Shown here: piece after piece, positions 1 through 11,639 of the stretch
Layout of the letters: each line of letters begins with the position of its first letter
Position numbering within the stretch: position 1 is the first letter of the stretch
Origin: Candolleomyces eurysporus
Lineage: Eukaryota > Basidiomycota > Agaricomycetes > Agaricales > Psathyrellaceae
DNA: 64,000 bases
NCBI GenBank assembly: GCA_027579435.1
Contig: JANBPK010000848.1
Span: 115,582 to 179,581, forward strand
Direction of reading: 5' to 3'
Made by a program: the position numbers and the translations under genes
The notes under the pieces: generated by a model
Seen by the model: only the letters and a program-made list of their open reading frames with translations
Databases searched by the model: none
Told to the model about the DNA's origin: nothing

Positions 1-1652
1 GCCACTGGCAAGACGAGAGCCTCTTGCCACAGAGCAGTGGCCCTGGCTCTATCGGCTAGCCTCGCCCCTTTACGGGCTTTCTTTGCAGTCGCTTCTTCAT
101 TCCTCGGAGTAGGTGGGCCGGGTTTAGCGATACTCGCTGTGTTGACTGCCTGCGACAGGTTATTGGCAGACGGTTGAGCATCGGCTTTTGCGTCCGCAAG
201 AGGACCATACTTGCTTTCCTCTTCTCGGATTTTAACAATGTCGTTTTCAAACGTCGAGTGCAGAACCCGTTCGACATCGGAAAGAATAGCTACAGTGCCC
301 GACACTAAAAGGTGACGTCTCCGGCCTGGACCCATTTTTGAGAATTTCGACATGATTTTTTCACTTTTGGAAGCAAACCTGGCCCAAAGATCATGAAAAT
401 GAGGTTTCCGAAATTTACGGTTATTACGTAAGCAAATTCACATTTTGGCCGAAAAAATCCAATATTTTCTTGCCTGTAGAGTCGAAAATTCAAAAGATTC
501 TTCTCTGAAATAGCGGAAAAACATGTTTTTGAGCAATTTTCCGGCCCTGCCTTCCTAAGGGGACCATGTCATGGGTCTGGAAGACTTTGTTGGTGCTTCC
601 AACCATGCCGAGCAAGCATGCAGACATCTATTCAGAGGAAAACCTTGACTTCTACCTCAATTCCTGGCTTTATGCTGGTATCCTGGACGTTTGTCTTATC
701 TAATCTATAGATAAGATCCTTCCATATATGGAAAGTCTTGGCAAATTCACATTTTGAAAAGGTCAAATTTTTTTTAAACTTGGTTTACCTGGAAACTAAC
801 CAGATAGCCTGAGAGCCCTGGTGATTCTAAGTCGATTCCGATGGTTTTCGGAGATTCTGGGTCTAATGTGGGAGCCAAGAAAGGAAACTCAGTTTTGGGG
901 TGCCAAGACGTCACTTTTGAGCGTCCGACACTGTATATCAGATGTGAGTCTCCGTTCGCGCAACCCACATAGCTTGATGGCGACCGGCCATCCGATTTCT
1001 TCTGCTTCTTTGACTGTAATCTCTTGGGAGCGTTGAACGAGTGCCTTGTAGCCTCGAATCAGCCAGGATAAGATGTAATGTGCTTCCGCCAGTTTGATTA
1101 GCGCTACGGAGCCAATGCTTTCATCTCTGTCGAGCCTGGCGATCGCCTCCTTTCGCAACTTGTTAAACTGCCACTGAGTCGACAACTTTAAAACGGAGAC
1201 CCATTCGTTGTAGATGATTGAAGAGCTAGATTCCGGTCTTTTCCTAGCCATCCCGCATTCAGATCCCCGTGTGAACGGTGATTGAGATAAAGATGTTTAG
1301 CAACTAACTTTGGATAGAGCAACTTCAGGAAGGCTTTGAAGTCCTTGAGTTCAACTTCAAGCTGAATTGCGTTAAGTAATGGGTCGGATTGGCTGTACCC
1401 CGGCAAAGCTACGAGTTCCTCCAGGCCATACAGCTTGGTAAAGGTCTTGGACTCCTCTATGAAACGATGCAGCGGCACTCGTAAGACGCAGTTCTCAACC
1501 TGGGATATCGCTGTGAGACCAGTCGATCATGTGAAAGTCAGGTTGAAAGGATTCCTCACAATGAATGTGACCAACTCCCAGTGGTGATCTTCGTCGATCT
1601 GGAGAGATCCAACTCTAGAGAGTGGGTATAGGGGGCTTCCAGTAGCTGCCAT
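1..1652 (-). pseudogene. BTB/POZ gene interrupted by a TIR element (C-terminal end outside window)
   Basis: Predicted exons are 1652..1560, 1499..1309 and 1243 downward. They start MAATGSP and contain the BTB core (VENCVLRVPLHRF, ELKDFKAFLKLLYP) followed by the helical segment NEWVSVLKLSTQWQFNKL. The first intron has phase 0 and the second phase 2, as in the other BTB genes here. The third-exon acceptor is the AG inside GGCTAG at 1245-1244. The frame is lost at 934, where a 641-bp element is inserted; translation stops at about 889. Beyond the element (292 down to 1) the original frame resumes with LSDVERVLHSTFENDIVKI, matching the paralogue at 14.6-15.4 kb. The gene is therefore broken unless the element is spliced out, and I see no good splice pair at its ends. 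Confidence 0.7.
293..933. mobile_element. Non-autonomous Tc1/mariner-like TIR element (MITE-like)
   Basis: The 28-bp ends at 293-320 and 906-933 are inverted repeats of each other, 23 of 28 positions matching by eye. Both begin CAGTG and end in a shared GTGACGTCT block. The element is flanked by the dinucleotide TA at 291-292 and 934-935, which fits a TA target-site duplication. CAGTG termini plus a TA duplication are typical of the Tc1/mariner superfamily. The 641-bp interior shows no transposase reading frame, so it would move only in trans. The paralogous BTB gene near 14700-14715 keeps the uninterrupted site. No second copy is visible in the window. Confidence 0.7.
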
Positions 1653-1699
1653 AGCTGGAGCAAGGCTAGACATGGCAACTGCGGAGTAGAGGGCTAATG

Positions 1700-2520
1700 A
1701 AAGCTGCAATGGAAGGTGGACCCACAGTAGTCACACCACCCGACGCCTCGAGCTCTGAGGCTTCCCGTTTTGACAAAGATGCTCAAAATTCATGGTTAAA
1801 AGCTCGACTCTTGTAGATCCATTACTTAATGGTAGGTGTACGTTGTGCTCTCAAATCGACACACTGAGGAAATCGCATCCCCAGCATTTGGCTGATCGCC
1901 TCAGTTGACAATGCTCGAATTCTCTTCCTTTGGCAGATGTGTCGTCCGGCAATTTCCGTAACTCTGTTGATGGAGTTTTGACAGTTAAGCGCTAAGCGCT
2001 TAAGCCCTTGAAAACAACGATCAGTCTTAGTACACCTGAAATCCTAGCACAACGGGTAGCTCTGAAGATAGATCTCACGACGTATATTTCAGAGAATTTT
2101 TTATCACACGTCGTGTTGTAAGGCAAAGCCGGTGAGGTTGGCTGGTAGTTTCTGAGCAGAGTCTGGGAGGCTGAACTCTGATATGCATGTGCGAATATCT
2201 CAATTCTGCCAGCATCCACGCTAACGTTTGTCAATGGCTCGCCTATACCAAACTGGCTGCATCCTACTTGCTGCATCTCTGATCGTTCGCGAGAGTATAA
2301 TGGCTGTTGGTTCTGCAGACTGTCAACGCGGTCGTACGGTAGCGTATTGCTTCAGAGCTAAGGCAGAGTCCGCGTAATTCGGTTTCATATTTATATCTAA
2401 TATGATGTGCGTATTAGCCCCCTTGGCCCTTTTTTCGAATTCTCCTCTTATCGATGTTAACATAGATGCAATAGCTCTACCCCGGCCGCCTTCGGGTAGT
2501 TTGGCGTTCGGTAGTTTGCA
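1700..2520. other. Non-coding flank, part of a segmental duplication
   Basis: I see no gene here. Roughly 1900-2200 resembles 15640-15910, downstream of the paralogous BTB locus. Roughly 2210-2480 resembles 9870-10150. Both pairs share short identical blocks but are clearly diverged. A perfect 9-bp inverted repeat with a one-base spacer lies at 1985-2003 and is repeated exactly at 15694-15712. Confidence 0.5.
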
Positions 2521-2800
2521 CTAATGGTCAGAGCTCAGTAGGGCAAGTCCGGCGAGCGGTGAGAGAATTACCTGGAAGGTGAAAGGGCCTGGGGTACTGT
2601 CCGATGGGGCTTGAATGCTAGATCCAAGATGCTCAGTGGGTTTGGCGGAACTTGGTGTATTCGCCGAACGATCGGCAGACCCAAATTCAGCCGCTGCCTC
2701 CTCAGGAGGATTGTATCCAGCTTCCTCTTCTTGAATTGTAAGGAGCACGGTTGCAAAGGTGGCCCGCAGCAAGCTTTCGACGTCGAAAGAAGCGGCCTAC
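2521..2800 (-). pseudogene. C-terminal fragment of a BTB-family gene
   Basis: The minus strand encodes a segment beginning DVESLLRATFATVLLTIQEEE, which lines up with the post-BTB helix of the genes at 0-0.3 kb (DVERVLHSTFEN) and 14.6 kb (DVERVLRSTFES). No BTB core or N-terminus is found upstream: the next minus-strand sequence is the NACHT-TPR gene. It is best read as a truncated relic left by a rearrangement. Confidence 0.5.
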
Positions 2801-2909
2801 AGATGAAATAAATATGAGCATGAAACGAAGAGCATGTTCACTCACCACTGCGTTAGATAGTCTCGTTCCATGATACCCCAATTTGAACAACCAGTTCCTT
2901 GAATGGTAA

Positions 2910-5348
2910 TCAAGTCTTGTTTGTAAAGGGTGTCAATTGATGCGCTTCTGCCTTCAGCCTCGCAATATATGTGACGTCTTCCGCTTGCCGTGTCGCAGCA
3001 AACCGCTTCTGAATGAGAGAAGCCAAACCATTCAAGGCTTTGAGTCGGTGCTGGTGCCCAATAGGATAGTGGGATGTAAGAAGCTCTTCGCAGCGAAAAA
3101 TTGCCTCTTGAAGGTAGGGAAGTTTGTGGCTGAGTTCGTACCTATCATGGAGTGCTATGGCAAGGCTTCTGAGTGACCATTCGTGGTACAGATAAGATGG
3201 TTGAAGTTCGAGCGCTTCACGATGCAGGGAGATCGCCGCCTCCAGGTCAGCGACGGTTCCTGTGCGCTGATACCGATCCCGGAGTGCACAGCCAAGGTTG
3301 TTGAGTGATGACGAGCGATCCGGATGAGGAGATGGTCGAAGTTCTAGTGCTTCACGATGCAGGGAGATGGTCTCCTCGAGGTCGGCGGCGGATCTTGTGC
3401 GCTGGTAACGATCCTGGAGTGCATGGCCAAGATCGTTGAGTGACGAGAGGCGATCGGGATCGGACGACGGTCGAGATTCGAGTACTTCACGATAAAGGGA
3501 AACGGCTTCCTCGAGATCCAGGAGAGACCCTGTATGCCCGGCGTGAATAAGGGTTACACGAGCTAGCGACTCAATTAGCTCTGGTGCGCCTGGACACAAT
3601 TCAAGCGTCTCACGACACAGCTGGATGGCAGGATGAAGCTCTGCTGATTTAAAGAGACTTCTTCCTTGATTCAAATGTGTCACTGAATATACAAGGGCAT
3701 ATGCAGCAGCCGGTTTGCGTTCGCTGGGGTTCGTGAGTGACCCTGCCCCGTGTTGACGATGCACGAGTTCACATTGGAGGCAACGAAGGAAGAGCCGGAC
3801 ATGCTCACGTGGGTGTGCAAAGAATCGGCCTGATCGACGTTGGCTGCTAAGAAAGTCGCGGAGGGAGGTGTGGAAGAGTGTGACTGGTATATCGTCTGTC
3901 CCGGGAACCTGAATGATAGCTTGCAAGTTCACCAGGACGTTGACTACTTTGTAGGTGCAGATCCCAAGAAGTTCGGCAATGCCCGAGGTCGGGAGTGGTG
4001 CTTCAAGAAGAGCGATGGTCGAGATGATGTGCGAGAAATGGGGAAGATGTTGGGAGCGTGCCAATGTCTGCGCATAGAGTCCGTCGAGGCCAGGGTTCAT
4101 TTTGAGGGCCAGCGGAAGGCGATCCATGGGCGTCGCTGAGGAACTACCTCCGGCAGTCGACCCCATGATAAATTTGAACACTGTCGATGCGAAAATAAAC
4201 GATCCTCCAATATGCTGGACCAACTTGCGTCTCTGTTTCGGGCGAGGCCATTCCCCATATTCCAAGATGTATGCCCGAATAACAGGATTCCGCTTCATTT
4301 CATTCTTGAACAGAACATCAAGGAAGGTGGCGATATCATCGTCGGAGCAATGATCGACAAGGTTATCCAAACAAACCCCGGGAACGTTCAAGTGCGATTG
4401 GATGTGCTGCTCCACCCTGCTCGCAATGAAAACTCGTAGAGGAATGAAGGGATTGTCGCTGAAAAAAGCGAGCATGCCGTCGACAAGTTCTTGAACCTCG
4501 TCTTTGTTGTCGCATTCGTCCAACCCGTCTAATACGATGAGGAATGGGCCTCTCGCTAACGCCGGGATCCTTGTTGCTCTTTGAACGGTCTCTTCCGATG
4601 CTGCTCCCAAGCTCGCTGAAGTTCTGACCCCAGTTCCACGCTGAACGGCTGCTCTGAATGGTGCATAAACTAAGTATCGCATCCGACTGCCTAGAGATAC
4701 GCCTGCCTCGTCTTGCCGTAGCAAGGCCGGCTTGGTTTTTACAGCGTCACGGATGAAGGGTTCCGTCTCGGGAATCACCGCTGCCATTTGGCTAGCAAGA
4801 GTTGTGGCTAGTCTCCAAATCTTGCTTCTATCACCCGCATTCCTGAAGAAAAAGAAGCTTGCGACAGGCCTATCCTGCCGCTCGGACGTGTTGCACACCT
4901 CTTGAGAGACGGCGGACTTGCCACTCCCGACATATCCGTACATCCAGAGAATGTGAGGTTCGTCGGCGGTCGAGATATTGTCGGCTGTCCAGGCGGTATA
5001 TTTCTTGACCACCTCGACCCTCGTTCCTCGCGCACAGGCGGAATCTGGGGGCGACCTTTTGAGATCTCGGGTATGGGACGCATCCTCTATGGGTTGAAGG
5101 AGTTCGTACAGACCTGAACTGTGATTAGTGCCGATCGCAGAATCGATCAAGCTGTGATAGTTGAAAACTTACTCTTGTCTTCGGCCCTTACTTGGGCAGT
5201 GTGAAAATGACAATCTCCCTCGACATGATATGCGCTCAGGTTCTCGACACGCGGATTCTGCGACCTCTCCAAGACGTTTATCGGACGATCTAGTTGGCAC
5301 GGTCAGTTGGCTGAGGCAGGCAGGGATGCTGTTCTGCTCACTTGACAT
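2910..5348 (-). CDS. NACHT-TPR NLR-like STAND protein
   Basis: The model is exons 5348..5173 and 5118..2910 (54-nt intron with GTAAGT donor), about 794 aa. A Walker A P-loop (GYVGSGKS) lies near residues 120-127 and a Walker B (FLIVLDGLDE) near 250-260. A Lys/Arg-rich segment ahead of the P-loop (ASHTRDLKRSPPDSA) is typical of agaricomycete NACHT proteins. The C-terminal third carries tetratricopeptide-type repeats with the recurring core HREALEL and NNLG/NDLG. Such proteins are ATP/GTP-driven oligomerising switches; many fungal members act in non-self recognition or regulated cell death. No N-terminal effector domain is recognised, so the role of this one is inferred only from architecture. 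The start is uncertain: the ATG at 5348 was chosen because it gives a phase-compatible first exon. Confidence 0.75.
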
Positions 5349-5479
5349 GTTGACAACAACCGTGAAGCTATCCTCCGAGCGGGGCCTCCTACCAAGTTCG
5401 TTCGCCCTGTCTACCTCAGGATGTCGAAAATCGGGTGGGAGGTCGGCGCCGACGAGCGGGGATGGTGAGGGAAAGTAGG

Positions 5480-5850
5480 CCAGGTTCACTCACCGCCTCA
5501 CGATTGACACATTCAAGCTGTACTCTCCTGGGAACGTTTTCCCGTAAATAAAAAGCGAATAGACGCCCATTATGTCCAAGTACAGGGATGAGGTCCCTCA
5601 CGAAGAGTGTGTAAGTGGATCGGTACTGTAAATAAAGCGGGGAGTAGAGAATAATCCACAACTAGCCTTGGATGAAAGCTGCGTTTGACTTGCTCGTTGA
5701 ATTCCTAATTGAATTAGGATTATAGTTGCGAAATGGAAGGTACATAGGAGAATCAGTGGGAGAATGGCTTCAGTGGGGTAGATATAGGGAGGATAGAGAA
5801 CAGGAATAGAAACGTCGTATCGGTTTGACCAGCCAATTGGGGTTACTAAT
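5480..5850. other. Upstream region of the NACHT-TPR gene, no gene seen
   Basis: Short reading frames exist on the minus strand, and one could be an extra 5' exon of the NACHT-TPR gene. No conserved motif, signal peptide or clear splice pair supports this. The stretch is best treated as promoter and 5' untranslated sequence. Confidence 0.3.
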
Positions 5851-5949
5851 ACGATGACGATGATGTTGGACCGGCCGCGGCGTCACCGTCAGTATTGCGT
5901 CATGAAGCGACCTTGCCTCGTCCTTCTGTTCGTGTTCGCTGCTGCCGTC

Positions 5950-6270
5950 GGTCTCGAGAATTCCATTTGCTGCATCTATGATGCAGAAGGTGCGCGATCT
6001 CGAAATTCGAATCAGGGAACCATCAATGATATGGTGGAACAGCCCTCAAACTTCCTTCTTAGAACTGCACTCTCGGAGAAGGGAGTATGGAGAACGGCTG
6101 GGGTTAGGTCAAGCGGGAGCTCTCAGCCATCGTGTTGGTCTTAGCACCACGTTCGTGTCTGTGGAGGACGGTGTCTTCCAATGCTGCTACCTCCAAATCC
6201 TTTCAATTTCATTCCAGCATGATTCATCAATCGTGCGAGGTACCTTGGCATCTCAGCGGCGTGGGTGGTT
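5950..6270 (+). pseudogene. Possible N-terminal fragment of an F-box gene
   Basis: A plus-strand reading starting near 5975 (MQKVRDLEIRIRE, then EREYGERLGL after frame changes) looks like the coiled N-terminus that precedes the F-box in agaricomycete F-box proteins. The same layout recurs at 10.16-10.46 kb. Frame changes within 100 bases and the absence of any F-box or LRR part downstream mark it as a relic. From 6270 to 6900 I see no supported gene. Confidence 0.25.
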
Positions 6271-6907
6271 CTTTCAACCTCGTTTCCTCTGCCTTTCCTC
6301 TCCCTTTGCTCGTAATACGCATCACTGGTCCTATGATATGCGGTGGAGTGACAGTTGGCCGCTTGACATTCAGTTATGCTTATTTCTTGATCTTTTCCCT
6401 CCTTTCCGGGGTTCACGGTGACTCTTGCCAAAGCTCCGCCTATAGGTTGACGGGAGGAGGGCGGAGAGCCAGACTCTAGATGGTCAGTATTTGCAGGCTC
6501 AGAGAAGAGGGGTTTAGACAAGGGCTTTGGACTGCGTACTTGTGCAAAGGGCACGAGAGATCGGAACCGAACTAGCCATGCCGTCGCGGGAAGCTGAAGA
6601 ACTAGATTCGCAATTCTCAGCAACACGTTGACAAGGGATCTTATGAGAGGAGTTGAAACCGTCACTTAAATCGTCACAAAGCATGTCGTGGGTTGCAGGC
6701 ATTAGCTCGGACTCTGGTTACCCATTATTCAATGTTTTCTAACCCAACGCCTTAGTTCTCGCCCGCTGGATCGGGCGACGGGGATCGGGTGAGAAGGAAA
6801 TCTGTTGGAGATATTCGCACACGCGCCCAGATGGCGATATTTTAATACAACATGGAACCGCAAGGCGGACGAGAGATCATAAATCGTTACACGGCACGTT
6901 CATCAAG

Positions 6908-8320
6908 TTAGGACCAGAACGAAGAAACCGGAGAGTTGATTGGCTTGTCACCGGTGGCACTCGTGGTAGGGACTGGCGGCCATGTACTAGGTGCGATTTT
7001 GGAAAGCCGTTCAGCGAGCGGGGGACGTCGTGCAGTTGGAGATCGGGCCGTGTATGCTGGCGTAGGGGTCAATGAAATGTCAACGAGAAGATTTTCCGAT
7101 GCGGCTTCGCTTTTCGCATTCTGCTCAGCCGGCTCTGGAATTGAAGGTCGTTCTATATCGCTGGTTCTGGTTTCTTCAACATTTTTAGCAGCGGCCTTGG
7201 CCTTCTTCTTCGCCACTTTCATCGCTTTCCTCACTCTCCTCTCCTCGTCACGGGCCCGAAGGGTATCTTTTGCGCTTTCTTTTGATGTGCCATCGGATTT
7301 TGCTCCCCCCTTGTCTTCTTCGCCTCCCAGAGTAGGTGAGCTCGCTTTGGAAAGCCTCGCTGTGTCAACTGCCGGCGACGAAGAGTCGGCGGGTGGTCGA
7401 GAATTGGAACCAAGCAGGAAACGTGAGGTAGCCAAAGCTTTAGGCTCCTCCACCTCCCTTTTTCTTTTCTCCACTTCCCGTTTCCTTTCCTCCTCCTCTC
7501 GAATTTCTCCCAACTTCTCGTCAGCGGTCAGGTACAGACTCTGGGAGCTTCTGATTCGTTCGAAGTCGGTCGAAAATGCGTTTCGCACTTGATCATCGAT
7601 TGTATGCACATCCGCCAGTGGGTCCGTCTTGACTCCATCACGAATGATGTATAGGTTAATTGCAACCTTCCAGTCAATTTTCTCCGCGTCCTCGATCGAA
7701 ATAACCGGCTCGCGAGAAACCAGATCACTGCACCCAGACAGTAACCAAGCCTCGATGTTGTATTCCTTTCCCAATTGAATTTTCTCGATAGGGCCGAGGT
7801 CTGAACACGCTAACTCTTCAATGGCCTTTTTGCGAAGGTTATTGAAGAGCCACCTGGTCGATAACTTCAACACGGAAAGCCACTCGTCCTTGGATAAGGC
7901 CAAGTCACAGTGCACGACCCTAAAACACGGAGATTAGCTCTTCATCATGCAAGACTATCGTGACCTGAAGCCTTACTTGGGGTATACCGCCTTCAAGAAA
8001 CTACGGAACTCATCAGCGCTTACATCGTCGAGCTTAACAGCATTCAGATGAGGGTCCTCGACAGTGCCGTACTCGATCTCCGAGCCACTGTCTCCATCAA
8101 GAGCGTACTTGTTTGCAAAGTGCTCTGATTCGCTGATAAGTCGATACTTGGGAACGCGAAAAAGACGTCCTCGAGCCTGGCCAGCGGTCATGGGCAACCA
8201 ATCAGTCAAGGTTGATTATAGGATGTAGCGAAGCGAGGTCGTACTTACAGAGAAGGTCACAAAGTCCCAATAATACTCGTCGTCGAGGTCGCAGGGGGAA
8301 GGAGGCACATATTGAGTCAT
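6908..8320 (-). CDS. BTB/POZ protein with coiled-coil, poly-basic tail
   Basis: Exons are 8320..8249, 8176..7977 and 7919..6908, giving 427 aa with no frame breaks. Exon 1 ends in YYWDFVTFS and exon 2 carries the BTB core (RGRLFRVPKYRL to EFRSFLKAVYPK). Exon 3 starts with the conserved helix LSVLKLSTRWLFNNLRKKAI. After residue 200 it becomes charged and Lys/Ala-rich (VAKKKAKAAAKN), then Ser/Pro-rich. BTB domains commonly dimerise and link substrates to cullin-3 ligases; whether this subfamily does so is unknown. The closest relatives are at 21.2-22.7 and 23.1-24.5 kb. The same two gene types follow upstream in the same order at 8.5-9.8 kb and 24.8-29.8 kb. Confidence 0.8.
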
Positions 8321-8499
8321 CCTGGAGGAATTCAGTGTTATCGATAAGACTGAAGGTCAGTGGGAAAGGCTGGGTAAGAATGGGAATCGCATTTCGGTAC
8401 CCTAATAAAGGGCCATGCCCACAACCGGCCTCGTGGCTGATATATGACAATAGTAAACGCCGGATGCTTCTCCCTTCAGGGCAAGTACGTTCAGAGACC

Positions 8500-9200
8500 T
8501 GAGTACCAACACATGCAACTGAAAGAGGAAGCATGAGCACTGCACCACAGCCTTGTGGCTGACGTCTAGTAGACGCCCAACTCTACTTGTCCCATTCGCA
8601 AACCTTTCCCCTCTGCGCAGAAATTTACCCAGCCATGATGCCCTCGTTCTCAACCGACCACACGCACCGAGTATCTCACAAACGCATCCAAACCAAAACT
8701 GCCATACGAAGCACCTTCCGGAAGCCCAGTCTCAGATCTTCCTGTCAAGGGGGCGGATACGACGGGGTGCGGCCGAACTTTTGTTTACTTTGACTTCGGG
8801 GTACATCCCTTGGGGATGTCCATACGGAAGAGGCCTCGATAGTCCTGAGCCTGAACCGTTGCCGCGATCTTCAAACGGCTCCCCTGAGCTTGATCCATTG
8901 GGTTCGAGGACGGCCATGATCGTTCATCGGAACCGTATTAAAACGGTGAGTACACTTGAGAAATGCGAGCCAGATTCAAGGACAAGGATAGAGCACTGTG
9001 GTTGGAGGAGCGAGCACAAGAGATATTCGAAGTTGGCGAAAGAAAGAGAGAACTCGCAGCAGAAACCCAGGAGACCTTGATATAGGAAGACGGAGCGGTA
9101 GGCCGCAACTTGGAATTTTGACGTGATTTGCATTTTGAAGTATGGCTGCGGCTGAGTTGTGTCATAACAGACAAATGCAATCACTAACCCATGAGATGAG
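8500..9200 (-). pseudogene. 5' remnant of the adhesin-like membrane gene
   Basis: The minus-strand reading from about 8917 (AVLEPNGSSSGEPFEDRGNG, then YGHPQGMYP) matches the N-terminus of the intact gene at 24.75-26.56 kb (VVLEPNGSSSAKALKSQNHD, YGHPGGTYP). The upstream untranslated part near 8940-9180 also matches 26.58-26.85 kb. The TSN-repeat ectodomain is missing, and only the extreme 3' flank, next to the BTB gene at 8.4-8.5 kb, is recognisable. An internal deletion of well over 1 kb is the simplest explanation. Confidence 0.6.
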
Positions 9201-9389
9201 ATCGTCAACGAAACTGAAAAAACGCAGCGTTGAGTGCCACTGCCAGACGAATTTAGTATTTTTGATCACGTCATGGCTGCATAGCCACAATCTGATCTAA
9301 TCTAATCACCTAATGACAATTGATATCTTCACGCCATTCCCTTCTCCATCTTCAGTCGGCGTCTTCCTTTATATTCTTCTCAACGGAAG

Positions 9390-9790
9390 CATCAATAGCA
9401 GGGAAAAACATTCCGACCATCACCTGTCTCTCCACCACCCTCGCCAGCCTCGGCTTTTCTCATTCCGCTGCTGCCTGGCGAACACAGCATGTAGCGTTCT
9501 CTGGTTGTCTCGAAGTGTTCTAAACTTCTCTTGCTGCTTGGAGTCCCATCTGATTCTGCTGCCTTTGTCCTGGTAGTATAGAGCGTACTTCCTCGCACGA
9601 GTCATACCCTCTCTCGGGTCTTTATCATCGGCCAACAGGATTCCAACACGCGTCGACGGAGGGCCAGTCTGCTTGGTAATAGGGGTGTATGAACACGAGT
9701 GAGCATCCCGGCGACCGGCGGAAAGAGGAAGATGAAACGTGTCAGACCGACGCCTTGGGCTGAAAAGGAGGAAACCCTCACCATGCCGTT
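9390..9790 (-). pseudogene. 3' fragment of KRI1
   Basis: The minus strand reads LLADDKDP, then YYQDKGSRIRWDSKQQEKF and RTLRDNQRTLHAVF. This parallels the last exon of the intact KRI1 at 27.17-27.72 kb (LLADDNDL, YRQDKGDRSRWDPKQQEKL, RTLRDNLKKRHAAF). Frame is not maintained across the fragment, and the preceding exons are absent. It sits directly upstream of the broken adhesin copy, just as KRI1 sits upstream of the intact adhesin gene, so it marks the edge of a duplicated block. Confidence 0.7.
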
Positions 9791-10159
9791 CAAGTTCGGC
9801 TACGCACTCTTTTCTGTACCTTCTCTCCTCATCTGCCGCCCTTCAATCTGCCAGCACCCACGCCAACATTTGGTTCGCCTATTCAAGCTGACTGCATGTT
9901 ACTTATTGTGTCTGATCCTTCGTGGAAGTATAATGGCTCATGGGGATTGACAGATGGGACTTCTGGGGACGGCTTTGTACTGAATGTCGGTCTCAAAGAC
10001 TGATAACGGGGTCGTACGTTAGCGGATTGCTTCAGAGCTCCGGCAGAGTTCCCAGAATTGGCGCAATTCGACCTCACATTTATACTTACGAGACGAGTCT
10101 ATATATTTACTATGACGTGCGTACCTCCCTTGGCCCTTTCTTCGAATTCTCATCTTTTC

Positions 10160-10975
10160 GATGTCAGCATAGATTCTACACCCCAATCCCGGGACATTCT
10201 GCAGGCGACGCGCAACTCTCAAAGAAATATTCCCAGATCTACGCCAAGACCTAGCTTCTTTGGAGAGAACTGCACTTTTGGACAAGGAAGAACGGAGAAT
10301 GGCCGCGCCTATGTTAAGCGGGAGCTCTCAGCTATCGTATTGCCCTGGAAATGACGTTCATTTCGATGGGATGCGGTGTATTCTGACGCCGTTACCTTCA
10401 GGCCCTATCGCATTCCGGCGGTTCTCAGCAATCTTGAGAGGTACCCTGATATTTCAGCAATAGATGGTGCTTTCAACGTCGGTTCCCCTTCTGTTTCTTT
10501 TTTTTTCTGCACTGGACTTTACTGAAAGCATTCCATATAGTAGAACGGCGGTTGGCCAGTTATATCCATTCTTCGAGCTCGCGTCAAAATGACGAGAACC
10601 CGAGAACGGGCTTATGATCGAGCTTCTCCGAAACCTTTCTGGAGGTCTAATCTTCATGACTGTCGGTCTCTCTGGTTCCTCACACGAAGCTTGCCTTGTG
10701 ATCGAATGCATGGAATATCGGAGTAGGGATACGGTCTAGACTTCAACGTACGACAGCCTGTACTGCTTGACGGGATGCTCCACAATGCTGGCTTATTATT
10801 GATAGATATCATATCGTGGACATCACTGGCTCTTCCCTCGCCGCTGGCAGCAACTGAAGCGTGGGTTGACGTTACCCGCATGAGTTGTGGCTCGCACTCA
10901 ACTTATTTACGGCTGCCCCCAATGAAGGCGTCCACCCTCCTATCAGGGGGGACCAGATCTCTATGAGGGCGAGGC
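10160..10975 (+). pseudogene. Degraded F-box-like gene
   Basis: Pieces in different plus-strand frames resemble agaricomycete F-box proteins. One is a coiled N-terminus ending KRELSAIVLPW near 10345. A second, LLRNLSGGLIFMTVGLSGSS near 10620-10680, has the shape of the post-F-box segment of that family. Several stops and frame changes separate the pieces. The 5' flank (9870-10150) matches 2210-2480, and the N-terminal piece resembles 5.96-6.26 kb. The family call is tentative. Between 10980 and 11220 nothing is recognised. Confidence 0.35.
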
Positions 10976-11224
10976 TACGTCCGAGGGCGGCGAATGTGCC
11001 TGACCACATTCCTTGACCCAACAATTGACAATTGGTATGCCCCGTATCCTCACGTCCACAGCCTCTTTAACCGATTGATCAACGTATGAATTCGTTACGT
11101 ATCCATCTCCAGACGGACGACAATCCGGGCTGTAATCTTCGCAACCGGTCGACGCAAAGCCGAGTTGTACACCGGCGATAACCGAAAGATGGTCTTTGAC
11201 GTTCCAGCCGAGATGACCAGGTTG

Positions 11225-11600
11225 TCTAGGGATACGTTGGGTAAAGCACCTTCAAGAAGGGTTTGAAGTCCTTGAGTTCAAACTCGAGCTCAATTGCGTT
11301 GAGCAATGGGTCAGTGTGGCTGTACCCCGAGTTCTTCCAGGCAATACAGCTTGGTGTAGGTCTCAGACTCCTCATGAAACAATGCACTGGCACTCGAAAG
11401 ACGCAGTTCTCGACCTGATATTATAGTGCTGTGAGATGAACCGATCATACGGAAGTCTCGAAAAGATTCTTCAAAACGAACGTAGCCAACTCGCAGTGGT
11501 GACTCCGTCGATCTAGAGAACTCCAATGCTAGGGGGCAAGTGTGGGGGACTCAGGCTTCCGGTAGCGGTCATATTTATAGCATGGCTAGAGATGGCAACT
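11225..11600 (-). pseudogene. BTB exon 1-2 fragment
   Basis: The minus strand carries VENCVFRVPVH, then a frame change, then DPLLNAIELEFELKDF and KPFLKVLYPT. This is the exon-2 BTB core of the paralogue at 15.08-15.27 kb. An exon-1-like stretch lies at about 11470-11575. One base is lost inside the core relative to the paralogue, and no exon 3 follows. It is a relic between the F-box-like remnant and the first small-secreted-protein gene. Confidence 0.6.
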
Positions 11601-11639
11601 GAGCCATGGAGGGATACCTGGAGGCCGTAATGGAAGGTG

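Noticed and set aside
6141..6665. 174-codon minus-strand frame
   Set aside because: Crosses a degraded F-box-like fragment, with no signal peptide, domain or paralogue in the window.
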